From Paenibacillus rhizosphaerae (GTDB lineage: Bacteria > Bacillota > Bacilli > Paenibacillales > Paenibacillaceae): DNA of 64,000 nt. The position numbers and the translations under genes were made by a program. Positions 8,692-18,019 of the stretch are shown in pieces. Location: positions 1,054,001 through 1,118,000 of the forward strand of contig NZ_JACHXJ010000001.1 in assembly GCF_014192015.1 (NCBI RefSeq). Direction: 5' to 3'. The number at the start of each line of letters is the position of its first letter. The stretch's first letter is position 1. Under the pieces are notes generated by a model. The model saw only the letters and a program-made list of their open reading frames with translations, was not told the DNA's origin and searched no databases.

Positions 8692-10173
8692 ATGCACATA
8701 CAAATGCAAGGCATATATAAATCCTTTGGCACCAACCACGTGCTGAGCGGTGTGGATTTTGAGCTTCGGGAAGGCGAAGTTCACGCCTTGATGGGGGAGA
8801 ACGGTGCCGGCAAGTCCACCCTGATGAACATTCTCATCGGTCTGCATCAGCGGGACGAGGGCGTCATCCGGATCGACGGCAAGGAGACGTATTTTCCAAA
8901 CCCGAAGGAAGCGGAAAAAGCGGGCATCGCTTTTATCCACCAGGAATTGAACATTTGGCCCGACATGACCGTCATTGAAAACCTGTTCATTGGCAAGGAA
9001 ATGACTACAAAATGGGGGCTGCTGAGTACCAAACAAATGAAAACGCTGGCAAAGGCCCAGTTCGACAAGCTGTCGGTAGACATCCCGTTCCAGCGCGAAG
9101 CAGGGGAGTGCTCGGTAGGCCAGCAGCAAATGATCGAGATCGCCAAAGCGCTCATGACCGACGCCAAAGTCATCGTCATGGACGAGCCGACGGCGGCGCT
9201 GACCGAGCGGGAGATCCGCAAGCTGTTTGACGTCATGGCCGCCTTGAAAAAGGAAGGCGTTTCCATCGTCTATATTTCGCACCGGATGGAAGAAATTTTT
9301 GAAATCTGTGACCGGATCACGGTCATGCGCGACGGCAAAACGGTTGACACGAAAGACATTCCGCATACGAACTTTGACGAGGTTGTGAAAAAAATGGTCG
9401 GCCGCGAGCTGACCGAGCGTTACCCGCAGCGGAACCCGTCGCCAGGCGACGTGGTGCTCGAAGTGAAAAACGCCACCCGCAAGGGGCTGTTCGAGAACGT
9501 CAGCTTCCAGGTGCGTTCCGGCGAGATCGTCGGCTTTTCCGGCCTGATGGGCTCCGGACGGACCGAGATCATGCGTGCCCTGTTCGGGCTAGATCATCTC
9601 GACAGCGGCGAAATATGGGTCAAGGGCAAGAAGGTCCATATCCGCAAGCCTGACGATGCGGTCAAACGCGGCATCGGCTTTATTACCGAGGACCGGAAGG
9701 ATGAAGGGCTGCTGCTCGATTTTTCGATCCGGGAAAATATGGTGCTGCCAAGCTTGTCCGGCTTTACGTCCAAAGGCTTTATTAACGCGAAACGGGAAAA
9801 AGACTTCGTCGACCTGCTGGTCAAACGTCTGCAAATCAAAACGCAGTCTGCGGAAACCGCGGCAGGCGACCTGTCCGGCGGTAACCAGCAAAAGGTCGTT
9901 ATTGCCAAATGGGTCGGCATCGGTCCGAAAGTGCTTATCCTGGACGAGCCGACGCGCGGGGTCGACGTCGGGGCGAAGCGCGAAATTTACCAACTGATGA
10001 ACGAATTAACCGAACGCGGCGTTGCGATTATTATGGTTTCCTCCGAGCTGCCCGAGGTGCTGGGCATGAGCGACCGGATTCTGGTTGTCCATGAAGGCGA
10101 AATCAGTGGGGAACTGAGCAGCGAAGAAGCCACGCAGGAAAAAATAATGACGTTAGCAACAGGGGGACAGTAA
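8692..10173 (+). CDS. rbsA: Ribose ABC transporter ATP-binding protein (two NBDs)
   Basis: 493 residues with two fused nucleotide-binding domains, as in RbsA/XylG/MglA. First half: Walker [10 protein letters not shown] (~residue 37), signature [14 protein letters not shown], Walker [14 protein letters not shown]. Second half: degenerate P-loop GLMGSGRTE, signature [13 protein letters not shown], Walker [17 protein letters not shown]. The degenerate second P-loop is normal for the family. Powers ribose import through RbsC. Ribosome binding site AGAGGAGG before ATG 8692. Confidence 0.93.
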   Translation: MHIQMQGIYKSFGTNHVLSGVDFELREGEVHALMGENGAGKSTLMNILIGLHQRDEGVIRIDGKETYFPNPKEAEKAGIAFIHQELNIWPDMTVIENLFIGKEMTTKWGLLSTKQMKTLAKAQFDKLSVDIPFQREAGECSVGQQQMIEIAKALMTDAKVIVMDEPTAALTEREIRKLFDVMAALKKEGVSIVYISHRMEEIFEICDRITVMRDGKTVDTKDIPHTNFDEVVKKMVGRELTERYPQRNPSPGDVVLEVKNATRKGLFENVSFQVRSGEIVGFSGLMGSGRTEIMRALFGLDHLDSGEIWVKGKKVHIRKPDDAVKRGIGFITEDRKDEGLLLDFSIRENMVLPSLSGFTSKGFINAKREKDFVDLLVKRLQIKTQSAETAAGDLSGGNQQKVVIAKWVGIGPKVLILDEPTRGVDVGAKREIYQLMNELTERGVAIIMVSSELPEVLGMSDRILVVHEGEISGELSSEEATQEKIMTLATGGQ

Positions 10174-10174
10174 C

Positions 10175-11143
10175 ATGACAACCATTCAAGACGCTAAAAA
10201 GCCAAAAGGCTTCCAACTATCGCAAGTGACGCAAAAGCTGGGCCCGCTGCTGGGGCTGATCATCCTGATCATCATCGTGTCGGTGCTGAATCCGAGCTTT
10301 TTGGAACCGCTTAACATTCTGAACCTGCTCCGCCAGGTGTCGATCAACGCGCTTATCGCGTTTGGCATGACCTTCGTCATCTTGACAGGCGGCATCGATT
10401 TGTCCGTCGGATCGATCTTGGCTTTGTCCAGTGCGTTTGTCGCCAATATGCTGGTGTCGGGCTTTGATCCGATCCTGGCGATCATCATCGGCTGTCTTCT
10501 CGGCGGCGTGATGGGTATGGTGAACGGCCTGCTCATTACGAAAGGTAAAATGGCACCGTTTATCGCGACACTGGCGACGATGACGGTATTCAGAGGCTTG
10601 ACGATGGTATATACGGACGGCAACCCGATCACAGGACTTGGCGACAGCCGGCTGTTCCAGCTGTTCGGACGCGGATACGAGCTAGGTATCCCGGTACCGG
10701 CCATTACCATGATCATTACGTTTGTCATTCTGTGGGTCATTCTTAATAAAACGCCATTTGGCCGTAAAACCTATGCCATCGGCGGTAACGAAAAAGCATC
10801 GATCGTATCCGGTATCAAGGTACCGCGCGTAAAAATCATGATCTATTCCCTGGCAGGACTGCTGTCGGCTCTGGCCGGCGCCATCCTGACCTCCCGTCTG
10901 AACTCGGCGCAGCCGACGGCGGGCACATCCTATGAGCTTGACGCCATCGCGGCTGTCGTCCTCGGCGGCACGAGCTTGTCGGGCGGTCGCGGACGCATCG
11001 TCGGCACCCTGATCGGCGCGCTCATCATCGGTACACTGAACAACGGTCTGAATTTGCTCGGCGTTTCTTCCTTCTATCAAATGGTCGTCAAAGGGATCGT
11101 CATTCTGATCGCCGTTCTGATCGACCGGAAGAAATCCGCATAA
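10175..11143 (+). CDS. rbsC: Ribose ABC transporter permease
   Basis: 322 residues, about eight to ten membrane segments, branched-chain/sugar permease family. Characteristic stretches are TFVILTGGIDLSVGSILALSS, FGRKTYAIGGNEKASIVSGI (the loop that contacts the ATPase) and AAVVLGGTSLSGGRG. Starts one base after the rbsA stop with AGGGGGA as ribosome binding site. Forms the membrane channel with RbsA and RbsB. Confidence 0.93.
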   Translation: MTTIQDAKKPKGFQLSQVTQKLGPLLGLIILIIIVSVLNPSFLEPLNILNLLRQVSINALIAFGMTFVILTGGIDLSVGSILALSSAFVANMLVSGFDPILAIIIGCLLGGVMGMVNGLLITKGKMAPFIATLATMTVFRGLTMVYTDGNPITGLGDSRLFQLFGRGYELGIPVPAITMIITFVILWVILNKTPFGRKTYAIGGNEKASIVSGIKVPRVKIMIYSLAGLLSALAGAILTSRLNSAQPTAGTSYELDAIAAVVLGGTSLSGGRGRIVGTLIGALIIGTLNNGLNLLGVSSFYQMVVKGIVILIAVLIDRKKSA

Positions 11144-11159
11144 GAAGGAGTAGATCATC

Positions 11160-12083
11160 ATGAAAAAAATAACGCTAGTTTTAGCTGCACTCTTGTTGAT
11201 TCTGACCACGGGCTGTTCGCTGGAACCGCCGGAATGGGCCAAGCCCAAGACGGGCGGCGACATCAAGGAAATGAAAATCGGCTTGTCCGTCTCCACGCTG
11301 AATAATCCGTTCTTCGTCTCGCTGAAGGACGGCGTGGTGGCCGAAGCTAAGAAGCAGGGCATGGAAACGATCGTCGTTGACGCCCAGAACGACTCGGCCA
11401 AGCAGAGCAACGACGTGGACGACCTGATCCAGAAAGGGGTCAACGTGCTCCTGATCAACCCGACGGATTCCGCCGCGATTTCCACCGTTGTGCAGAACGC
11501 CAACGATTTGGGTATTCCGGTCATTACGCTGGACCGTTCCTCGGACAAAGGGGATGTCAAAGCACTGGTAGCATCGGATAACGTCAAAGGCGGTAAAATG
11601 GCGGCCGAATACATCGTGAAGATGCTTGGCAAAGGCGCCAAAGTCATCGAGCTGGAAGGCGTGCCTGGAGCATCCGCAACCCGCGAACGCGGCAAAGGCT
11701 TCCACGAAGTGGCCGACACGGATCTGAACGTGATTGCAAAACAAGCGGCCGATTTTGACCGGACCAAAGGTCTGAACGTCATGGAAAACCTGCTGCAGGG
11801 CAACCCGGACGTGCAAGCCGTCTTCGCCCACAACGACGAGATGGCGCTTGGCGCGATCGAAGCGATCCAAAGCTCCGGCAAAAACATCCCGGTTATCGGG
11901 TTTGACGGCAACGAGGACGCGCTGAACTCGATCAAGGCCGGCAAGCTGACCGCCACCGTGGCACAGCAGCCTGAGCTGATCGGCCAGATGGCCGTGCAGG
12001 CGGCGAAGGATGTGCTGCAGGGCAAAACGGTCGATAAGTCGATCCCGGCTCCGCTGAAGCTGGTGACGAAGGATCAGCAGTAA
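11160..12083 (+). CDS. rbsB: Ribose ABC transporter substrate-binding lipoprotein
   Basis: 307 residues. A lipoprotein signal peptide ends in the lipobox LTTGC with Cys19. The mature part is a type-I periplasmic binding fold: MKIGLSVSTLNNPFFVSLKD, DAQNDSAKQSNDVDDLI, INPTDSAAIS, VFAHNDEMALGAIEAI. Captures ribose outside the cell and hands it to RbsC. Last gene of the operon; a terminator follows at 12169. Ribosome binding site AAGAAGGAG before ATG 11160. Confidence 0.93.
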   Translation: MKKITLVLAALLLILTTGCSLEPPEWAKPKTGGDIKEMKIGLSVSTLNNPFFVSLKDGVVAEAKKQGMETIVVDAQNDSAKQSNDVDDLIQKGVNVLLINPTDSAAISTVVQNANDLGIPVITLDRSSDKGDVKALVASDNVKGGKMAAEYIVKMLGKGAKVIELEGVPGASATRERGKGFHEVADTDLNVIAKQAADFDRTKGLNVMENLLQGNPDVQAVFAHNDEMALGAIEAIQSSGKNIPVIGFDGNEDALNSIKAGKLTATVAQQPELIGQMAVQAAKDVLQGKTVDKSIPAPLKLVTKDQQ

Positions 12084-12168
12084 GATCACAGTGAAGAGGT
12101 AAATAAGTCAGCAAAGAGATAGGTTTTGATAAGAGAATGATAGAATAAGAAGATTTGAGATTGTTAAT

Positions 12169-12222
12169 GCCCCTAGGTCTATCTTACGCCAAAGCTGGCG
12201 TACGAAGGACGGGGGCTTTTTT
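12169..12222 (+). terminator. Terminator of the ribose operon
   Basis: Outer GCCCC/GGGGGC pairing encloses a perfect inner stem TACGCCA/TGGCGTA (12185-12191 with 12196-12202), followed by six T (12217-12222). The 230 bases from here to the next start hold nothing I can name. Confidence 0.85.
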
Positions 12223-12452
12223 GTGTTCATAGAGAGGCAGGAACCGCCGCCGGCATATACCAAACATGGCGCAGAGTGCACCCCGCGAACCGGACCGGGG
12301 ATATCCGTATCCGTACCATTTGGGCTTCATGACTCTTCCGGGCGTTTTGGGTAATTCCTAGGCTAACGCTGAGGCAGCATGGCAAAAGCACACCATTGCG
12401 GGCGATGTCACATATTCTATCAGGAATACATCCTCCAAATGAGGTGCATACA

Positions 12453-13703
12453 GTGAAGCAGCTGGAGAAGTTATTGAAAAAATCGGCCGTCAGCCGTCCG
12501 AGCAAAACGACAAGCCGTCAGATCGTCGTGTTCAAAACGCAGCAGGATTACCATCAGTGCCTTGATATGCTCAACGCAAACGGAATCAAACCGGTGAAGT
12601 CCGTGGACAGCCACCGGCTGATCTGCTGCCATTTTCACCGCTCCACGGATATGGAAAAAATAAAACAGCACCCCCGCGTTGCTTATGTCCAGCGGGACGC
12701 CAAAGTGAAGGCGCACGCGATCAAACCTGCTGCCGTCAAACGCGGCGGTGCGAGAAAGGCTGCCAAGAAAAGAGCATTGGTGGACACGGCCAAAATACCC
12801 TGGAATGTCAGCAGGGTGAAGTCGCCCGAGCTATGGAACAGGACGATGGGCCAGGGGGTAAAGGTCGCCATCATCGACACGGGCATCGCCAAGCATCCGG
12901 ATCTGTGTATAGCGGGCGGTGTAAATACGATCACCGGCGGATCGTTTCAGGATGACAACGGTCACGGCACGCACGTGGCCGGAATCGCGGCGGCCACCGG
13001 ACGGCAAAAAATATTTGGCAATGCGCCCCAAGTAAAGCTGTTCGCCGTCAAGGTGCTGGACCAAAACGGAAACGGCTTTGTTTCCGACATTGTGGAAGGG
13101 ATCGACTGGTGCCTGAAACGGGGAATCAAAGTGATGAACATGAGCTTCGGGCTGACCGGATCAGGCAATAGCAAGGCACTGCGGGACGCTGTCAAACGGG
13201 CAGCCAAGCAGGGGGCCGTCATTTCGGCGTCCGCGGGAAACGAGGGGACGACGTTCAGCCCGCTGATCGACGCCCCCGCCCGTTATCCCGAGACCATCGC
13301 TGTTGCGGCGACGGATCGAGCGGACCGGGTCGCCGATTTTTCGAGCCGGGGGAACGGCATTTCCGTCGCCGCGCCTGGCGTCGACATTTTGTCGACCCTG
13401 CCCGGAGGCACGTACGGCAGAATGTCGGGGACTTCGATGTCGGCTCCTCATGTGACAGGCGGCGCCGCATTGCTGAGGGCTCTGTCCCCCAGGATGAGGC
13501 CGGCCGAAATTAAACGCCGTTTCGAAGCCAGTGCGCTTCAGATACCGGGGGGCCGGCAGGCGGTTGGCGCCGGACTGCTGCAGGTCGCACCCGCGGCGGT
13601 AGCTTCAGGGCGCCGGTTCCCAAGCAAGGGGCAGCGCTTGAAGAAGGCGAAGTCTGCGTCCCGGCCGGTGCTGCTGATCCCGTCCGGACGGAGCAAGCGG
13701 TGA
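12453..13703 (+). CDS. S8 family serine peptidase (subtilisin-like), no signal peptide
   Basis: About 416 residues from GTG 12453, chosen because GAGGTG sits six bases upstream; an in-frame TTG at 12396 has no ribosome binding site. Residues ~22-85 form an I9-type propeptide/inhibitor domain (QIVVFKTQQDYHQCLDMLNA). The catalytic domain shows Asp ~142 (VAIIDTGI), His ~171 (NGHGTHVAGIAA), the oxyanion Asn (ISASAGNEG) and Ser ~350 (MSGTSMSAPHVTGG). A basic tail ends the protein. No secretion signal is visible, so it may be cytoplasmic or released by lysis, but it is not a typical intracellular IspA. Monocistronic. Confidence 0.88.
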   Translation: MKQLEKLLKKSAVSRPSKTTSRQIVVFKTQQDYHQCLDMLNANGIKPVKSVDSHRLICCHFHRSTDMEKIKQHPRVAYVQRDAKVKAHAIKPAAVKRGGARKAAKKRALVDTAKIPWNVSRVKSPELWNRTMGQGVKVAIIDTGIAKHPDLCIAGGVNTITGGSFQDDNGHGTHVAGIAAATGRQKIFGNAPQVKLFAVKVLDQNGNGFVSDIVEGIDWCLKRGIKVMNMSFGLTGSGNSKALRDAVKRAAKQGAVISASAGNEGTTFSPLIDAPARYPETIAVAATDRADRVADFSSRGNGISVAAPGVDILSTLPGGTYGRMSGTSMSAPHVTGGAALLRALSPRMRPAEIKRRFEASALQIPGGRQAVGAGLLQVAPAAVASGRRFPSKGQRLKKAKSASRPVLLIPSGRSKR

Positions 13704-13705
13704 GA

Positions 13706-13734
13706 AGGAGCAGGCGTGAAGCCTGCTCCTTTTT
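13706..13734 (+). terminator. Terminator of the subtilase gene
   Basis: 10-bp perfect stem AGGAGCAGGC/GCCTGCTCCT with a 5-nt loop and a T run, directly after the stop codon. Confidence 0.9.
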
Positions 13735-13953
13735 AATGGATTGACGCTGGCTGGATGAATGGTTCACCAACCACTGGAGTGCCCGCAGCTGCACGGGTGA
13801 CTTCAGGGTAGTCTAGAATGGATAGGCTTTTTGGTTTTGTTTATGGCCAAGCCTATAGATGTTTGGGGTGGAATAGTGGGTAAAAGGCAGACTTCACTTG
13901 AAAAATATGGTATATAGTAAGGGATGGAGCAGTGAAAGGAGTGGAGTGGTGGA

Positions 13954-14235
13954 ATGGTAACAAGAAAATACCGGATCCTCTATGCCTGTTCCATGATCGC
14001 AGGGCTGATCCTCCTTTTCTTGGGACTGGCACTTTGGATACCCAGAACGACGAGATCGGATACGCCCGATACGTATTATATTCTTTGGTACTGCCTGAAA
14101 CTTCTGCTTCCCACCGCCGGCTTACTGCTTATGGTGACCGGATCCTTCGTTTATTCCGCTTACAAGGACTTATACCGGGAAATCCGGGAACTGAAAGACC
14201 ATCTCCGATCACTGGAGAAAAAAGTATCCGGTTAA
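13954..14235 (+). CDS. Small two-TM membrane protein, unknown function
   Basis: 93 residues with two hydrophobic segments (~9-29, LYACSMIAGLILLFLGLALW; ~45-70, CLKLLLPTAGLLLMVTGSFVY) and a charged C-terminal helix with heptad-like Leu spacing (YREIRELKDHLRSLEKKV), likely a short coiled coil in the cytoplasm. Chosen over the overlapping 119-codon frame at 13932, whose composition is not protein-like. Ribosome binding signal GGAGTGGAGTGG lies before the ATG. The lipoprotein gene follows after ~80 bases, so they may be co-transcribed. Confidence 0.65.
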   Translation: MVTRKYRILYACSMIAGLILLFLGLALWIPRTTRSDTPDTYYILWYCLKLLLPTAGLLLMVTGSFVYSAYKDLYREIRELKDHLRSLEKKVSG

Positions 14236-14315
14236 AAAAAGGAGACGGCCGGCAGAAGGTTTATGAAAAAATCCCTTTACCTGACGCCTGACTCAAAAAC
14301 TAGGAGGAGTGTATT

Positions 14316-14825
14316 TTGCGATTCATATTGGCGGCATTCCTGTGTGTCTTCCTGCTGTCCGCCTGCAACGAAGTCAAGCAAGAGACAGCAGTGGGATCGG
14401 AAGATTGGCAGCAGAGTCCTTCATTTACGATTTCCAAATCCGGACCTGATGGGACTCCGGTGCCGTACGGGCTCAAGGGCAGCAAAGACAAATTTGCCAT
14501 CGTAGACGGTTTAGTACAGGCGAATTCGGATAACAAGCAGCTCCTCCATTTTTGGGGTGACACGCCGGAAGAGACCGGCCGGCTGCTGGATAAAGAAGTG
14601 GAAGTCATCGGAACCAGCCGGGAGACGGGGGAGCAGGTGACGGCTTTTGAAGGGAAGACGCAAATCCAGAATGACGATCCTGTGATGGAACCGCGAGAGT
14701 ATGTCGAGTCTGTTGGCTATCTGAAACTGCCGGCCAAAGGACTATGGAAGCTGGACGCCTACATCGACGGGAAAGTGAGTGGAAGCATCGTCATCGAGGT
14801 ACAAGACAAGCCCGGGCAGCAATGA
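14316..14825 (+). CDS. Putative lipoprotein (DUF4871-like)
   Basis: 169 residues starting with TTG, supported by a strong TAGGAGGAG site five bases upstream. The signal peptide RFILAAFLCVFLLSAC ends in lipobox LSAC. The mature domain (PSFTISKSGPDGTPVPYGLKG, LLHFWGDTPEETGRLLDKEV, WKLDAYIDGKVSGSIVIEV) looks like an Ig-like beta fold and recalls DUF4871 lipoproteins of Bacillus. Function unknown; expected on the outer face of the membrane. Confidence 0.72.
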   Translation: MRFILAAFLCVFLLSACNEVKQETAVGSEDWQQSPSFTISKSGPDGTPVPYGLKGSKDKFAIVDGLVQANSDNKQLLHFWGDTPEETGRLLDKEVEVIGTSRETGEQVTAFEGKTQIQNDDPVMEPREYVESVGYLKLPAKGLWKLDAYIDGKVSGSIVIEVQDKPGQQ

Positions 14826-15010
14826 CTCGTAGTACCGCACCGCTTCAGCGGGACCGAGCTTCGATTGATTGTTCTACTTGAAAGGAAGCGGTATAAAACG
14901 GGTATATTTTTATTTTCCATTGTGCCCCCGCACTTGATATGAGTAAATGAAATAGCCGTTCAGGCATGAAAGACAAAGATAGATTCCGATAAGAAAAGAT
15001 ACGGAGGAGA

Positions 15011-15499
15011 TTGCTCATTAAAACGTTATTCCAATATAATTGGCAGGTTCGTGAAGATTGGTTCCGCTGGTGTGAGAGCGTACCGGAGGAGGAGCTGCTT
15101 CGCACCCGCACAGGCGGAGTGGGCGGAATTCTGCACACCCTGTTTCATATCGTCGATGTGGAATGGAGCTGGGTTCGATGCCTGCAGGGAAAGCCGGATT
15201 TTCAGGAAAGCTTTGACGGATACCGCAGCCTGGGTAAGGTGCTGAAATTGCAGGAAGCGTTCAAGCCGGAAGTGGAGGAATTTGTTTACTCCTGGAATGA
15301 CGATTGGGAATATAACGTATTCCGCGATGTCCATCCGGACGGCCACCCCGTTGAAGATAAATGGGGCGAAGTGATCCGGCATATGATCGCTCACGAGATT
15401 CACCATGTCGGGCAGCTGTCCGTCTGGTCCAGGGAACTCGGGATCAAGCCCGTCTCCGCCAATTTGATCGGCCGGGGCTTGATGGATCGTAAAGCATAA
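15011..15499 (+). CDS. DinB-family protein (putative metal-dependent enzyme)
   Basis: 162 residues, four-helix-bundle DinB/YfiT type. The three metal-ligand His positions are seen in LHTLFHIVDVEWSWV and HMIAHEIHHVGQLS. The start is uncertain: TTG 15011 lies only about three bases after GGAGG, while the optimally spaced codon is ATT at 15017 (I-K-T-L-F-Q-Y-N-W). Members act as thiol transferases or maleylpyruvate isomerase-like enzymes; the substrate here is unknown. Confidence 0.8.
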   Translation: MLIKTLFQYNWQVREDWFRWCESVPEEELLRTRTGGVGGILHTLFHIVDVEWSWVRCLQGKPDFQESFDGYRSLGKVLKLQEAFKPEVEEFVYSWNDDWEYNVFRDVHPDGHPVEDKWGEVIRHMIAHEIHHVGQLSVWSRELGIKPVSANLIGRGLMDRKA

Positions 15500-15521
15500 T
15501 TGCCGTTTTTTCTACAGAACA

Positions 15522-15549
15522 TTGATCCCTCGCTATTATCCGTTATAAT
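15522..15549 (+). promoter_or_regulatory. Sigma-A-type promoter of the YciI-like gene
   Basis: TTGATC, a 16-bp spacer and a perfect TATAAT (15544-15549), 35 bases before ATG 15584. Confidence 0.65.
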
Positions 15550-15583
15550 GATATGAGAACATACATTCGGATGGAGGGGCTTA

Positions 15584-15880
15584 ATGAGAAGCTTTTTGGT
15601 GCTGTTAGGGAATAAACAAACCGGGAGTCTCGGCGCGGATTTATTAGAGCAGCATGTGCGGCACCTGGCGGCGATGAGCAGCTTAGGCCGTCTGCGGTTA
15701 TGCGGACCTTTTACAGACGAAGGCGGTGCGGTGATGATGTTCAGCGGAGGCAGCGCCGAAGAGGTTGAGGAATGGGTCATGCAGGATCCGTTTGTCAGAG
15801 AGCGGTACTATGGCTCTTACGACATCAAGGAATTTACGGAAGCGAACGAGGCAAACCGCTGGCTGATGGGTAAGCCATAA
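15584..15880 (+). CDS. YciI-family protein
   Basis: 98 residues with the dimeric alpha-beta barrel fold of YciI-related proteins. Seen: RSFLVLLGNKQ at the first strand, LLEQHVRHLAAMSSLGRLRLCGPFTDEGGAVMMF with the conserved His and Gly-Pro turn, and VMQDPFVRERYYGSYDIKEF, the family's DP(F/W) pattern. Enzymatic role not established for the family. Its own promoter lies at 15522 and a terminator at 15912, so it is transcribed alone. Ribosome binding site GGAGGGG before the ATG. Confidence 0.8.
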   Translation: MRSFLVLLGNKQTGSLGADLLEQHVRHLAAMSSLGRLRLCGPFTDEGGAVMMFSGGSAEEVEEWVMQDPFVRERYYGSYDIKEFTEANEANRWLMGKP

Positions 15881-15911
15881 GCGTGACACGCTCGATGGAG
15901 AGTGTGCGGGC

Positions 15912-15958
15912 AAACCGTGTTTCTATCCGTGTAGTACGGTAGAATTCACGGTTTTTTT
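15912..15958 (+). terminator. Terminator of the YciI-like gene
   Basis: AAACCGTG/CACGGTTT outer arms with an inner TCTA.CCGT/ACGG.TAGA stem and a run of seven T. Confidence 0.85.
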
Positions 15959-16139
15959 GCGTGTTGGGGAATTTGACGTGCCCGCTGACGACTCCAATAT
16001 ATGCGGAGGTGAAGCTGGCTGTCCTTTGGTATAGTCCGGCGGTGCATGATTAGATTTCTTATGGAAGGACCGACGTAAATATCGGTGCAAATACGGGGTA
16101 TATCCGGTATACTGCTTGGTATGAAGGAGGATGATACCG

Positions 16140-17108
16140 ATGGGCTACACAGATGAGGTGTCGAAGGAGCTGTACAGTTACCTTCCCCCTCTCACCAAGA
16201 AAGACGATTTCGACGAGTTTTGGGAGACGACCATCAGGCAGGCCAAGGAGGTTCCGCTGGACCCGGAGCGTACGCTGATCGATTATCCGGCTCGGCATGT
16301 GAAGGTATACGACGTTTCGTATTGCGGAATGGATGAGACGAGAATTTACGGCTGGCTGATCGTTCCCGCTTTTGAGTACAAAGAGAAATACCCCTGCCTG
16401 ATTCATTACCATGGCTTTACCGGCAGCAGGGGCAAGCCTTCCGAGCTGATGCACTGGGTGATGATGGGGATGGCTGTATTGTCGGTAGACTGCCGTGACC
16501 AAGGCGGATTGACCGGCAACAGCGCTTCATACTCACACGGGTATGTGGCGAACGTGGCCAGCAAAGGCGTACATAACAAATGGGAATATTATTACCGGTA
16601 TGCATATATGGATGCGCTGAAGGCGATCGATTTTGCCTGCGCTCAAGAGGATATCGACGCTTCACGAATCGTGATCGAGGGCGGCAGCCAAGGAGGTGCG
16701 CTCGGGACGGCGGTATCTGCCCTGGACGACCGTCCTGTGCTGGCGATGGTTGATGTGCCAAGCAACAGCAATCTCGTTTGCCGGATCGAAGGCAATCACG
16801 GAGCTTACGCTGCGGTAGCCGAGTATTTGAACCGCCATCCGGAGCAGACGGATCTCGTGATGGACAACCTGAGCTATTTTGACACGATGAATATGGCCGA
16901 TCGTATCGCATGCCGGGTACTGGCCAGCGTTGGACTCAAGGACGAAACCTGTCCGCCCCAAATGTATTTCGCGACCTATAACCGGATCCAAAGCGACAAG
17001 GACATCGTCATCTATCCTTTCAACGGACACGAAGGCGGCGGAGCCGGTCAAACCGAAGTTAAACTAAAATATTTGCAGACGCATTATCCGGACTGGTTCA
17101 CGGCATAG
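16140..17108 (+). CDS. Acetylxylan esterase / cephalosporin-C deacetylase (CE7 family)
   Basis: 322 residues from ATG 16140, nine bases after AAGGAGG (the in-frame ATG at 16131 touches that site). Alpha/beta hydrolase of carbohydrate esterase family 7: nucleophile Ser ~183 in GGSQGG, Asp in SVGLKDETCPP, His in PFNGHEGGG, and HYHGFTGSRGKPSE for the oxyanion hole. The family's RGQ motif appears as CRDQGG. Removes acetyl groups from xylo-oligosaccharides; in this family usually cytoplasmic, and no signal peptide is seen. Fits the sugar-use theme of the region. Confidence 0.87.
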   Translation: MGYTDEVSKELYSYLPPLTKKDDFDEFWETTIRQAKEVPLDPERTLIDYPARHVKVYDVSYCGMDETRIYGWLIVPAFEYKEKYPCLIHYHGFTGSRGKPSELMHWVMMGMAVLSVDCRDQGGLTGNSASYSHGYVANVASKGVHNKWEYYYRYAYMDALKAIDFACAQEDIDASRIVIEGGSQGGALGTAVSALDDRPVLAMVDVPSNSNLVCRIEGNHGAYAAVAEYLNRHPEQTDLVMDNLSYFDTMNMADRIACRVLASVGLKDETCPPQMYFATYNRIQSDKDIVIYPFNGHEGGGAGQTEVKLKYLQTHYPDWFTA

Positions 17109-17122
17109 CTTAAAGTTACGGA

Positions 17123-17151
17123 TTGACCGGGAACGTATGTTCCGGTATGAT
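17123..17151 (+). promoter_or_regulatory. Promoter with LexA-like box in the spacer
   Basis: TTGACC (17123-17128), a 17-bp spacer, TATGAT (17146-17151). The spacer holds GGAACGTATGTTCC (17130-17143), which matches 13 of 14 positions of the Gram-positive LexA/DinR consensus CGAACRNRYGTTYC. Bound LexA there would block RNA polymerase. Confidence 0.55.
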
Positions 17152-17216
17152 GGTTTCAAGACAACATGCGGCTATGAACACAGAACCAATGAATACATCC
17201 TGGAAGGGGAATGCAA

Positions 17217-17741
17217 ATGAGCAGCGGTACCGCCTTATTGGTCATTGACGTGCAGGAAGGCATGTTTGTACCGGAGTATCCCGTTTTCGACGGCGAAGCT
17301 TTGTTGGACAAGATCCAAGGTCTTATCACGGAGGCGCGCTCAAGCGGTGTACCTGTTGTGTACATTCAGCATAACGAAGAACCCGGCGAGCAGTTGGAGC
17401 CAAACAGCTTTGCCTGGCAGATCCAGTCCCGAATCGCTCCTGCCAAAGGGGAGATCGTTGTGCAGAAATTTACGCCCGACGGATTTCACGAGACGGACCT
17501 TCAGGAGAAGCTGTCGTCGCTTGGCGTACAGAGGCTGATCGTATCCGGAATTCAAACCGACATGTGTGTCGAAGCTACAAGCAAACGCGCAGGACAGCTG
17601 GGCTACGAGGTAGTTGTCGTTGAAGACGCCCACACGACGTATGACCAAGGCGGCAAGAGCGCCCGGGAGATCATCGAGGAATATAACGGGATGTTCCGCG
17701 ATTTTGCGATGGTTCAGCCGGCGGCAGCCATTGCGTTTTAA
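17217..17741 (+). CDS. Isochorismatase-family cysteine hydrolase
   Basis: 174 residues from ATG 17217, seven bases after GGAAGGGG. Catalytic triad visible: Asp11 (LLVIDVQEGMF), Lys84 (VVQKFTPDGF) and Cys117 (GIQTDMCVEATSKRA). The cis-peptide motif before the Cys is present. Such enzymes hydrolyse amides or vinyl ethers (nicotinamide, ureidoacrylate, isochorismate); this substrate is unknown. It has its own promoter carrying a LexA-like box and its own terminator at 17799. Confidence 0.87.
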   Translation: MSSGTALLVIDVQEGMFVPEYPVFDGEALLDKIQGLITEARSSGVPVVYIQHNEEPGEQLEPNSFAWQIQSRIAPAKGEIVVQKFTPDGFHETDLQEKLSSLGVQRLIVSGIQTDMCVEATSKRAGQLGYEVVVVEDAHTTYDQGGKSAREIIEEYNGMFRDFAMVQPAAAIAF

Positions 17742-17798
17742 AGTAAACCGAACCCCGGTTGAAATGAATCAGTTAACACTTAGGGAATAGTTGGGAAT

Positions 17799-17832
17799 AG
17801 AGCCTACGTTGATGGCAACGGGGCTCTTTTTT
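17799..17832 (+). terminator. Terminator of the isochorismatase-like gene
   Basis: AGAGCC...GGGCTCT arms with an inner CGTTG/CAACG stem and six T. Confidence 0.85.
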
Positions 17833-18019
17833 GTTGCAGCTCATGAATGATGGGGGAAGGAAGGCTGCACAGCTTACCTGTTGGGATGTCATTGATCACG
17901 TATTATTTATAGGTAATAACTATTAGGACTATACGATTTATATATTAGAGCTATAAGGGTGGATTGTGTAAGCTTAACCTGAACCCAATCATCCGGTTTT
18001 GAACAGGAGGAGGCAGCAA

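Noticed and set aside
8254..9366. 370-codon minus-strand frame opposite rbsD/rbsA
   Set aside because: It overlaps two unmistakable ribose genes and shows no domain.
10682..12025. 447-codon minus-strand frame opposite rbsC/rbsB
   Set aside because: Ser/Thr/Pro-rich antisense frame over well-identified genes; no start signal.
13932..14291. 119-codon frame overlapping the small two-TM protein
   Set aside because: Lacks any membrane or domain pattern; the alternative frame at 13954 has two clear membrane helices.
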